Shown in pieces: positions 1-5,002 of a stretch of 8,588 nt of DNA. Under the pieces are notes generated by a model. It searched no databases and was not told where the DNA came from. It saw only the letters and a program-made list of their open reading frames with translations. Source of the DNA: Lachnospiraceae bacterium (GTDB taxonomy: Bacteria > Bacillota > Clostridia > Lachnospirales > Lachnospiraceae); NCBI GenBank assembly GCA_017463035.1, contig JAFTPY010000164.1, positions 1-8,588 of the forward strand, read 5' to 3'. Numbering within the stretch: position 1 is the stretch's first letter; each line of letters starts with the position of its first letter. The translations under genes and the position numbers were made by a program.

Positions 1-73
1 CATTACCATCCCGGCATCCAAGGCTCCGAAGTTCAAGGCTGGTAAGGCATTAAAGGATACCGTTAACGCATAA
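1..73 (+). CDS. hup: DNA-binding protein HU, C-terminal end (partial)
   Basis: Reading from base 2, the last 23 codons give ITIPASKAPKFKAGKALKDT followed by VNA and a TAA at 71-73. This is the typical C-terminal beta-arm/helix end of HU-family nucleoid proteins (Pro-Ala-Ser...Pro-x-Phe-x-x-Gly-Lys-x-Leu-Lys). HU proteins are about 90 residues and bend DNA without sequence specificity as dimers, so roughly three quarters of the gene lies outside the window. A strong intrinsic terminator follows 32 nt after the stop, so HU is probably a separate, highly expressed transcript. HU directly upstream of the S4-domain gene is, from memory, a common arrangement in Clostridia. The start is not visible. 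Confidence 0.88.
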   Translation, partial: ITIPASKAPKFKAGKALKDTVNA

Positions 74-105
74 GTTAATGTTGCTTATTTGCTAAGTACA
101 ATGAT

Positions 106-137
106 AAAGGATCGCCTTTGGGCGGTCCTTTCATTTT
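106..137 (+). terminator. Intrinsic terminator of the HU gene
   Basis: An 11-bp stem (106-116 with 121-131, one G-U pair) is closed by the loop TTTG (117-120) and followed by a T-rich tail (TTTCATTTT). It lies 32 nt after the HU stop. The A-rich 5' arm paired with the T-rich tail is the classic intrinsic terminator form. Confidence 0.85.
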
Positions 138-165
138 CGGGTAGGCAAAGTGAACATGTGAGCAA
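136..165 (+). repeat. 30-nt terminator-adjacent repeat, copy 1
   Basis: This block matches 7642-7671 at 27 of 30 positions. It begins 4 nt after the HU terminator stem ends and forms the 5' edge of the structured element. Core words shared by both copies are GTAGGCAAAGTGA and GAGCAA. Two of the three differences fall at mirrored positions of a six-base palindrome: ACATGT here (154-159), GCATGC in the other copy. Confidence 0.7.
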
Positions 166-318
166 ACTGCGCGAGCTTGCTCGCGTGCAGTGGCGCAACC
201 ATGTGAACGCGCCCGCGACGGTGCACAAGGTCCGGGGGACCTTGGTTATGCACCGACCGGAACGAAGTGAAGACGGCGAAGCCGCGGAGTTGGGGGGAAG
301 TGCGAAGCACCGCCTACC
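136..318. repeat. Structured non-coding element closed by a 7-bp inverted repeat
   Basis: No convincing gene lies between the HU terminator and rqcP, but the DNA is dense in hairpins. An outer stem GGTAGGC (140-146) pairs perfectly with GCCTACC (312-318). Inside it are: an 11-bp hairpin 166-176/179-191 with a 2-nt bulge and a TT loop; a 5-bp stem 192-196/209-213 with CATG in its loop; a 14-bp hairpin 220-233/237-254 with a GGG loop and a 4-nt bulge (245-248); and two 4-bp stems with GAA loops (274-284 and 300-310). None is followed by a T run, so these are not terminators. The region is more G-rich than its surroundings. It could be a small mobile or palindromic repeat of the REP/MITE kind, or a structured RNA in the HU-rqcP spacer. 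I do not recognise a named family. Confidence 0.6.
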
Positions 319-339
319 AGAAAGAAAATGTGAGATGGG

Positions 340-345
340 AAGGAG
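340..345 (+). promoter_or_regulatory. Ribosome binding site of rqcP
   Basis: AAGGAG sits 5 nt before the ATG at 351. It settles the start there rather than at the in-frame ATG at 267, which has no such site and would prepend 28 unrelated residues read from the hairpin-rich element. Confidence 0.8.
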
Positions 346-350
346 ATATT

Positions 351-590
351 ATGCGATTAGACAAATTTTTAAAGGTGTCCCGCTTGATTAAGCGCAGAAC
401 CGTTGCCAACGATGCCTGCGATGCGGGACGTGTGATGATTAACGATAAGCCGGCCAAGGCCTCCGCCAATGTAAAGGTGGGTGATATTATCGAAATCGGC
501 TTCGGCGGCAAAGCGGTACGTGTGGAAGTGCTGGATATTCAGGAGACCACAAAGAAAGACGAAGCAAAAGAGTTATTCCGTTATCTGTAA
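351..590 (+). CDS. rqcP: RqcP (YabO), S4-domain ribosome quality-control factor
   Basis: This 79-residue protein starts MRLDKFLKVSRLIKRRTVAN and is almost entirely one S4 RNA-binding domain (residues 1-60). It shows the family signature of Arg-Leu-Asp-Lys-Phe at the N-terminus, a basic Ile-Lys-Arg-Arg turn and the GRVMINDKPAKAS strand-turn. A short charged tail ends in RYL. In B. subtilis the homologue RqcP works with RqcH on 50S subunits blocked by peptidyl-tRNA, helping add C-terminal alanine tails to stalled chains. The size matches the family (about 80-90 aa), and its place before yabP-yabQ-divIC is the conserved one. No clear promoter is seen directly upstream, so expression may come from within the structured element or by read-through from HU. 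Hsp15-type S4 proteins are the nearest alternative, but context favours RqcP. Confidence 0.9.
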   Translation: MRLDKFLKVSRLIKRRTVANDACDAGRVMINDKPAKASANVKVGDIIEIGFGGKAVRVEVLDIQETTKKDEAKELFRYL

Positions 591-599
591 GAGTCAGGG

Positions 600-624
600 G
601 AAACGCTGTTTTATTCAGTGTTTC
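600..624 (+). other. Hairpin in the rqcP-yabP spacer
   Basis: A 9-bp stem (600-608 with 616-624, one G-U pair) carries a 7-nt loop and starts 9 nt after the rqcP stop. It lacks a T run, so it is a weak terminator at best. It may instead be a 3' stabilising or processing structure separating rqcP from yabP. A second small stem (636-640/645-649) and a 12-bp perfect palindrome (652-663) follow. Confidence 0.45.
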
Positions 625-636
625 TATAGACGGTGC

Positions 637-666
637 GTCATAAGTGACGGGCTATGCGCATAGGCT
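637..666 (+). promoter_or_regulatory. Possible sigma-E promoter for yabP-yabQ
   Basis: GTCATA (637-642) resembles the -35 element of mother-cell sigma-E promoters. CATAGGCT (659-666) is a partial match to the -10 consensus CATACAnT, 16 nt further on. A start near 672-675 would lie just before yabP. In B. subtilis yabP and yabQ belong to the sigma-E regulon, which is why I looked here. The -10 match is imperfect and overlaps the palindrome at 652-663, so this is tentative. Confidence 0.3.
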
Positions 667-692
667 GTTAAAAAGGCTGTATGAGGCACTCT

Positions 693-977
693 ATGGAACA
701 AAAACAGGAAGTGGGGGCGCATAAGCTTTCCTTAATCGGACGAAAATCCTTGTCACTTACCGGAGTGAAGGAAGTGGTTTCCTTTGATGCGAAGGAAGTG
801 ATTCTCGAGACAGTACAGGGAATGCTTTTGTTACGGGGCGATGAAATGAATGTAACAAGGCTTCTGGTGGAAAAGGGTGAGGTTGACTTGGACGGCAGAA
901 TCGACAGTATGGTTTATACGGAGCGGGGCCGGGGAAAGAACCGTTCGGAATCTTTTGCAAAGCGTTTGTTCGGATAG
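693..977 (+). CDS. yabP: Sporulation protein YabP
   Basis: This 94-residue soluble protein belongs to the YabP/YqfC family. Features seen are the early His-Lys-Leu-Ser-Leu, then RKSLSLTGVKEVVSFDAKEV (residues 17-36), the LETVQGMLLLRGDEMNV stretch and GEVDLDGRIDSMVY (62-75), ending in a basic tail with KRLFG. In B. subtilis YabP acts in the mother cell and, with YabQ, is needed for normal spore cortex formation. I chose ATG 693 because GAGG (683-686) precedes it by 6 nt and MEQK fits clostridial relatives as I recall them. ATG 681, adding MRHS, is also possible with AAAAGG 4 nt upstream. yabQ follows after 14 nt, so the two are co-transcribed. The length is normal for the family. Confidence 0.88.
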   Translation: MEQKQEVGAHKLSLIGRKSLSLTGVKEVVSFDAKEVILETVQGMLLLRGDEMNVTRLLVEKGEVDLDGRIDSMVYTERGRGKNRSESFAKRLFG

Positions 978-991
978 GGGGCAATCGCGGT

Positions 992-1501
992 ATGAACAAA
1001 GAGATTGCGGGAGATGTTACTTTTTTTCTTGCAGCGGTTTTTCTTGGGGCGATTGCGGCACTGGCGTACGATTTGTTGCGTGTTTGGCGCAGATTCCGTC
1101 CGCAAACGCTGTTTACCGTATCCCTGCAGGACTTTTTATACTGGTTTTTACTGGGGCTTGCGGGCTTCCGGCTGATTTACTCCTATAATGACGGAACGCT
1201 TCGCGGGTTTACATTTTTGGGAATCGGTCTCGGTGCCTGTCTTTATTCCCTGACTCTGGGGCGTTTTTTTGTAACATATTGCTTAAAGCTGTTGCTTTTT
1301 TTGACCTTTCCGGTGCGAAAAGGATTGCTTTTTTTGAAAAAACAAGGTAAACTGTGGATAAGAGCCGGAAATAAGACGGACGCAAAACAGAACCACCATG
1401 GAAGGACGGATGTACATGGCAAGAAAAAACGGAAAAAGAAAGACGGGGTTGAAGCTGCTCCTGCTGGTAGTGCTGGTGATGTGCGGTCTTCTGACTTATA
1501 A
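992..1501 (+). CDS. yabQ: Spore cortex membrane protein YabQ
   Basis: This 169-residue integral membrane protein has hydrophobic segments at about 9-27, 47-65, 72-90 and 95-107. The FLGAIAALAYDLLRVWRR start (17-34), with a Tyr-Asp-Leu-Leu-Arg turn, is typical of YabQ. The family is required for cortex peptidoglycan assembly, and in B. subtilis YabQ sits in the outer forespore membrane facing the mother cell. The start has a G-rich site (AGGGGG, 976-981) 10 nt upstream. The C-terminal tail (108-169) is hydrophilic and very basic (KKKRKKK near 144-150). Its last 28 or so codons are also read in another frame as the beginning of divIC. That part probably carries little YabQ-specific constraint, because the overlap must preserve DivIC. 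Confidence 0.85.
   Translation: MNKEIAGDVTFFLAAVFLGAIAALAYDLLRVWRRFRPQTLFTVSLQDFLYWFLLGLAGFRLIYSYNDGTLRGFTFLGIGLGACLYSLTLGRFFVTYCLKLLLFLTFPVRKGLLFLKKQGKLWIRAGNKTDAKQNHHGRTDVHGKKKRKKKDGVEAAPAGSAGDVRSSDL
1334..1362 (+). promoter_or_regulatory. Possible vegetative promoter for divIC inside yabQ
   Basis: TTGAAA (1334-1339, 5/6 to the sigma-A -35) and GATAAG (1357-1362, 4/6 to the -10) are separated by 17 bp. The predicted start near 1368 is about 48 nt before divIC. A growth-phase promoter here would make sense because divIC is a division gene while yabP-yabQ are sporulation genes. The -10 is weak, so this is only a candidate. Confidence 0.33.
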
Positions 1502-1709
1502 TAAGGGGAAGGCAGTAAAGGAAGAAAAAGCACTGATGGCAGAGAAGGAGGAATACGAATCAAAGATTGCTTCCGAGAAGGAGCGTCAGAACGAGTTGAA
1601 GGAACAGGAGGCATACCAGCAGACGGATTCCTATAAAAAGGATTTGGCGAGGGAAGCCGGAATGGTGATGCCGGATGAGATTGTGCTTCGTGAACAGGAC
1701 GAGGAATAA
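1416..1709 (+). CDS. divIC: Cell division protein DivIC/FtsB-like (septum formation initiator family)
   Basis: This 97-residue bitopic protein has a short basic cytoplasmic head (MARKNGKRKT), one membrane helix (about 11-28), a charged coiled coil (30-66) and the family's C-terminal motif DSYKKDLAREAGMVMPDE (71-88). It matches the FtsB/DivIC pattern of Asp-Ser-Tyr, Ala-Arg-Glu and Gly-Met-Val-x-Pro-x-Glu. DivIC forms a complex with FtsL and DivIB at the septum and helps activate septal wall synthesis. I chose ATG 1416 because GGAAGGA (1400-1406) ends 9 nt before it. ATG 1410 (adding MY) and ATG 1398 (adding MEGRMY) are in frame but too close to, or upstream of, that site. It overlaps yabQ by 86 nt. 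Size is normal. Confidence 0.9.
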   Translation: MARKNGKRKTGLKLLLLVVLVMCGLLTYNKGKAVKEEKALMAEKEEYESKIASEKERQNELKEQEAYQQTDSYKKDLAREAGMVMPDEIVLREQDEE

Positions 1710-1746
1710 GAGAATAAGTCGAGAGAATGAGGATTCGGGTCTCCGC

Positions 1747-1767
1747 GGGGACTTCGGGTCCTTTTTT
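1747..1767 (+). terminator. Probable intrinsic terminator after divIC
   Basis: GGGGAC pairs with GTCC and the following TT (wobbles at the base) around a loop containing TTCG, and TTTTTT (1762-1767) follows at once. The stem is short, but a C(UUCG)G tetraloop form with a single bulged G would add stability. TTCGGGTC also occurs at 1734-1741, giving a tandem near-repeat just upstream. The hairpin lies between divIC and the spoIIE promoter, where a transcript boundary is expected. Confidence 0.55.
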
Positions 1768-1773
1768 GTCGCA
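1767..1773 (+). promoter_or_regulatory. Possible upstream Spo0A (0A) box
   Basis: TGTCGCA matches the 0A core TGTCGAA at 6 of 7 positions. Its centre is 31 bp (about three helical turns) from the exact inverted box at 1798-1804. It also abuts the T tract of the divIC terminator, so the match may be partly chance. Confidence 0.35.
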
Positions 1774-1797
1774 CTTTTTTCGGGAGCGGGTTCCTGT

Positions 1798-1831
1798 TTC
1801 GACAGACTATACGGTTTTGATATGCTAGAAT
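1798..1831 (+). promoter_or_regulatory. Spo0A-type sigma-A promoter of spoIIE (21-bp spacer)
   Basis: TTCGACA (1798-1804) is the exact complement of the Spo0A box TGTCGAA. It overlaps TCGACA (1799-1804), a 5/6 match to the -35 TTGACA. The -10 is TAGAAT (1826-1831), preceded by TGC, making it an extended -10. The gap between hexamers is 21 bp. An over-long 21-22 bp spacer with an 0A box on the -35 is the known design of the B. subtilis spoIIE and spoIIG promoters, which use sigma-A with phosphorylated Spo0A. Transcription would begin near 1838, about 30 nt before the spoIIE start. Confidence 0.7.
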
Positions 1832-1867
1832 CTCCGCAAACAGGAATGACAGGAGGATACTGCGTGT

Positions 1868-3508
1868 ATGTTGTGGAGAAAGCGGACTGCGGGGAAATGG
1901 TTATTGTATTTGGGAGCGGTAGGAGGAGCAACGGCTTTTTGTACCGGTTTGATCGGGTGCTTGTGGAAGGCATCGGTATTAAAATACATAGGCTTGGGGG
2001 CTTTGGTGGCAGGCTTTGTGTTTCTTTTTTTGTGGGGAGGCGGACACACGTTACATGTGTTGCTCCGTTCCGGCGGAGAAGAGCTGGTCAGAGCGGATAT
2101 TCGCGACCATACCAAAAAACGATTGTTGGAGGCAGCCGCTTCCTTTGATGTGCTATCCGGGGCCTTTGATGGGGCGACGACGGAAGAAACAGAGGGGTTT
2201 CGGAATTTTGCCGTGACTTTGCCGGAGGTGGTTTGCGCGGATTGTGTGAAATGCAGCGAGTGTTGGGAAGAGCATCCCGGGGAAACATTGGCGGCGGCCT
2301 ATGCCCTGTACGAAGAAGCCCGGGGAGGAGCGGTGCCGGATGGTGCAGAGGTGGCATATCGTTTCGGGGGGTGTGTGCGTTCGGAACGTGTCGCAGAGGA
2401 ATACACAGTACTTCCTCTGAAGGAGCAGGCACACCGGTATGTGAAACGACGTACGGAGGAAGGTCGGGTAGCTATAGTCAATCAGTTAAAGGCGGTTTCG
2501 GATATGTTAAAAGAGTATTCGGAGGAACTGTATGAGACAACACTGGGAGACGGAAGGATCGAGGAAGAGGTGGCGGAGGCCTTGCACCGGAGCGGTATTT
2601 ATGCGGAGCAGATTGCGGTAATGAAGCGGAAAGGGAAGGGATTCAGCATTCATATGAAGGCTCATTGTAAAAGCGGTCAATATGTTCCGGCAAGAAGAGC
2701 GGTGAGATGTTTAAGCGTGCTGTTCGGCTGTCCTTTGACGGTAGGAGGAGAATCGGAGCGCTATATCGGGGAAGAGCCGGGGGAGTTTGTATTTGAAGAA
2801 GAACCGGGATATATGGTGTTGACCGGGGTGGCAAGAGCCGCAAAGAAGGACGAGCTGTTATCCGGCGACAGTTTCTCTTTTATGTATCCGGACAGCGGGG
2901 AAACGGTGTTGCTTTTGTCGGACGGTATGGGAAGCGGAGAAGCGGCCAGCCGGGACAGTGAGGCGGTAATAGAACTGCTGGAACAGTTTTTGTCGGCGGG
3001 CTTTGATGAGAAGACCGCAGTACGGCTCATTAATTCCGTACTGCTCCTGCGAACGGAAGGAAAAAGCTATTCCACGGTAGATATCAGTGTCATCAATCCT
3101 CACGGGGGGACCTGTGAGTTTATTAAGCTGGGGGCCTCCGGAACCTACATCAAGCGGGACGGTTGGATTGAAAAGGTGGAATCCGCTACGTTGCCGGTGG
3201 GAATGTTCGGAGAGGCGGATTATGATACAAAGGAAAAGAAGCTGTATGACGGGGATTATGTGATTATGACCAGTGACGGTGTTCCCGAGGCTCTGGGAGA
3301 GCATCTGGAAACGGTACTGTTTTCCGCAGGTGGGAAACCGACGGATCGTACGCCCCAGGGAGTGGCCGGAGAAATTTTAAAAGCGGCACTGGAGCTGTGT
3401 GAATACAGGCCGAAGGATGATATGACGGTAATGGTGGCGGAGATTATAAAAAAACAGCCGCCGTATTATTTGCAACCCCAGGGAAGAGTACCGGCGACGG
3501 CAAGCTGA
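1868..3508 (+). CDS. spoIIE: SpoIIE, PP2C-type sporulation phosphatase (compact membrane domain)
   Basis: The protein has 546 residues. Two hydrophobic segments (about 11-33 and 40-66) are followed by a regulatory region with a Cys cluster (C123, C126, C129, C132) and a helical stretch (180-250). The C-terminal PP2C domain (about 310-530) has metal-binding positions in LSGDSFS (D334), SDGMGSG (D352), TSDGV (D470) and KDDMTV (D517/D518), plus the switch-like NSVLLLRTEGKSYSTVDIS (389-407). SpoIIE dephosphorylates SpoIIAA-P to release sigma-F in the forespore, and also works at the polar septum with FtsZ. B. subtilis SpoIIE is 827 aa with ten helices. Here about eight helices are missing, and the promoter sits directly upstream, so it is not a broken long gene. 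AGGAGG (1851-1856) lies 11 nt before ATG 1868. Confidence 0.9.
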   Translation: MLWRKRTAGKWLLYLGAVGGATAFCTGLIGCLWKASVLKYIGLGALVAGFVFLFLWGGGHTLHVLLRSGGEELVRADIRDHTKKRLLEAAASFDVLSGAFDGATTEETEGFRNFAVTLPEVVCADCVKCSECWEEHPGETLAAAYALYEEARGGAVPDGAEVAYRFGGCVRSERVAEEYTVLPLKEQAHRYVKRRTEEGRVAIVNQLKAVSDMLKEYSEELYETTLGDGRIEEEVAEALHRSGIYAEQIAVMKRKGKGFSIHMKAHCKSGQYVPARRAVRCLSVLFGCPLTVGGESERYIGEEPGEFVFEEEPGYMVLTGVARAAKKDELLSGDSFSFMYPDSGETVLLLSDGMGSGEAASRDSEAVIELLEQFLSAGFDEKTAVRLINSVLLLRTEGKSYSTVDISVINPHGGTCEFIKLGASGTYIKRDGWIEKVESATLPVGMFGEADYDTKEKKLYDGDYVIMTSDGVPEALGEHLETVLFSAGGKPTDRTPQGVAGEILKAALELCEYRPKDDMTVMVAEIIKKQPPYYLQPQGRVPATAS

Positions 3509-3540
3509 ACATAGGAGCCGACGCTTGCCTTTTCCTTTTA
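3499..3540 (+). terminator. Terminator overlapping the spoIIE stop codon
   Basis: GGCAAGC (3499-3505) pairs perfectly with GCTTGCC (3523-3529), followed by TTTTCCTTTTA. The 17-nt loop contains the TGA stop (3506-3508). The 5' arm is therefore spoIIE coding sequence, and the 3' arm overlaps the -35 proposed for tilS. Confidence 0.6.
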
Positions 3541-3553
3541 AGTGGTGTAGAAT
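3525..3553 (+). promoter_or_regulatory. Candidate sigma-A promoter for tilS-hpt
   Basis: TTGCCT (3525-3530, 4/6) and TAGAAT (3548-3553, 5/6) are 17 bp apart. Transcription would start near 3560, about 33 nt before tilS. A growth-phase promoter is expected here because tilS and hpt are needed when spoIIE is off. Confidence 0.5.
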
Positions 3554-3592
3554 AAACACAAAAGCAAAGAAAGGACGGCAGACGGAAGATAG

Positions 3593-5002
3593 ATGCGGTA
3601 CGCGTTTGAAAAAAAGGTTATGTCTTTTATCAGGGAGCAGGAATTGATTGCCTCGGGAGACCGGATTTTAATCGGTTTGTCCGGAGGCGCCGATTCCGTG
3701 TGCCTTTTGGCGGTACTGCAACGTCTGGCTGTGGAACTATCGGTGGAATTGGGCGCCTTTCATGTGAATCACGGTATCCGGGGAACGGAGGCGGAGAGGG
3801 ACGAGGCTTTTTCCGCAGAACTGTGCAAGGGCTTCGGGATGCCTTTTTTTTCGGTCAAAGAAAATGTGCCGGACCGGGCGGCAGAGTGGCAGGTCGGCAC
3901 GGAAGAGGCCGGACGCCGGGTGCGTTACGAGGCGGCGGAACGGATTGCACGGGAGCATAATTACAGTAAAATCGCATTGGCCCATCATCGGAATGATGTG
4001 GCGGAGACGCTTTTGTTCCATTTATTTCGGGGGAGCTCCGTGGCGGGGTTGGCGTCCATTCCGGCAAAACGCGATAAGGTGATACGCCCGCTGTTGTGTT
4101 GTGAACGGGAGGAAATCGAGGCTTACTTAGAAGCCGCGGGATTGTCCTTTTGTACGGATGCCACCAACGGAGAAACGGAATATACCAGAAACAAAATCAG
4201 GCACCGGATTGTGGCCTACGCAAAAGAAGAGATTAATACGGGGGCGGTGCGGCATATGGCGCAGGCGGCGGCGGAGCTTGCGGAGACGGAGGATTTTCTG
4301 GCGAAGGAAACCGAGGCGGTATGTAACGCGGCCAAGGAGTTAACGGACGGGTTTGAAGTGTCGGTGACGGCGTTGACGGAGAAACATAAAGTGCTGCAAC
4401 GCAGGGTGGTTTATTCTTTAATCGGCAGAACGGCCGGGACGCGGAAGGATATTACAAAGGAACATGTGGAGGCGGTGCTGGGGCTTCTTGACGGGCAGAG
4501 CGGGAAGCGGATTTCTCTGCCTTACGGTGTGACTGCCGGCCGGGATTTTGATTGTTTGTTTCTCAAAAAAGAAAGGGAAGCTGCGGAGGAAGCGGTGCCG
4601 GAATGCTGTCCGGTAAAGGTGCCGGGGAACTATCCGTTGGGAACTGCGGGAGAGTTCCTGCGGTTTCGTATCTTTTCTTACCAAAAAAATGAAGAAATTC
4701 CGAAAAATGAGTATACGAAATGGTTCGATTATGATAAAATAAGAGGAACATTATGTTTGCGGACATATTGTCAGGGGGACCGTCTGGGGTTGTCTGTGGG
4801 CAGCAAGACGGTGAAATCCGTTTGGGTGGAACACAAAGTACCGGCGGAGGAACGAAATCGGCGGGTGCTTTTGGCAGATGAAGAACAGGTGCTTTGGATT
4901 CCGGGGGTGCGGTGCTGCGATAATTATCGTGTGGATGCCGGAACAACGACGGTGTTGGAGGTACTGAGAAACGGAGGAGAAATCGATGGAAGTGAATGTT
5001 AA
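3593..5002 (+). CDS. tilS: tRNA(Ile)-lysidine synthase TilS
   Basis: The 469-residue protein has an N-terminal PP-loop ATPase domain with SGGADSVCLL (30-39) and HVNHGIRG (57-64). It then has AHHRNDVAETLL (130-141), RPLL (165-168) and the substrate motif DATNGETEYTRNKIRH (189-204). The C-terminal TilS_C domain (about 387-455) contains GDRLGL and KVPAEERNRRVLLADE. TilS attaches lysine to cytidine 34 of tRNA-Ile(CAU), changing its decoding from AUG to AUA, and is essential in most bacteria. The length is usual. Most relatives have HH-x-DD in the second ATP motif; here it is HHRND, a mild change. GGAAG lies about 4 nt before ATG 3593, a modest ribosome site. The gene overlaps hpt by 17 nt, so the two are translated together. 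Confidence 0.95.
   Translation: MRYAFEKKVMSFIREQELIASGDRILIGLSGGADSVCLLAVLQRLAVELSVELGAFHVNHGIRGTEAERDEAFSAELCKGFGMPFFSVKENVPDRAAEWQVGTEEAGRRVRYEAAERIAREHNYSKIALAHHRNDVAETLLFHLFRGSSVAGLASIPAKRDKVIRPLLCCEREEIEAYLEAAGLSFCTDATNGETEYTRNKIRHRIVAYAKEEINTGAVRHMAQAAAELAETEDFLAKETEAVCNAAKELTDGFEVSVTALTEKHKVLQRRVVYSLIGRTAGTRKDITKEHVEAVLGLLDGQSGKRISLPYGVTAGRDFDCLFLKKEREAAEEAVPECCPVKVPGNYPLGTAGEFLRFRIFSYQKNEEIPKNEYTKWFDYDKIRGTLCLRTYCQGDRLGLSVGSKTVKSVWVEHKVPAEERNRRVLLADEEQVLWIPGVRCCDNYRVDAGTTTVLEVLRNGGEIDGSEC
4973..4979 (+). promoter_or_regulatory. Ribosome binding site of hpt inside tilS
   Basis: GGAGGAG lies 6 nt before the hpt ATG at 4986, within the last codons of tilS. It is the strongest Shine-Dalgarno sequence in the window. 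It supports the 17-nt overlap as real rather than a mis-chosen start. Confidence 0.8.

Noticed and set aside
166..254. Hairpins at 166-191 and 220-254 as terminators
   Set aside because: They are stable stems but no T run follows either one.
267..350. Longer rqcP start at ATG 267
   Set aside because: The added 28 residues come from the hairpin element and resemble no S4 protein. The good ribosome site and family start are at 351.
89..391. 100-codon open frame across the HU terminator and hairpin element
   Set aside because: It reads through the terminator and the repeat, has no ribosome site or recognisable motif, and overlaps rqcP in another frame.
1675..2148. 157-codon plus-strand frame spanning the divIC-spoIIE gap
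   Set aside because: It crosses a terminator and the Spo0A-type promoter and is out of frame with spoIIE. No family features. I also considered it as a missing SpoIIE N-terminus, but it is not hydrophobic enough to supply eight helices.
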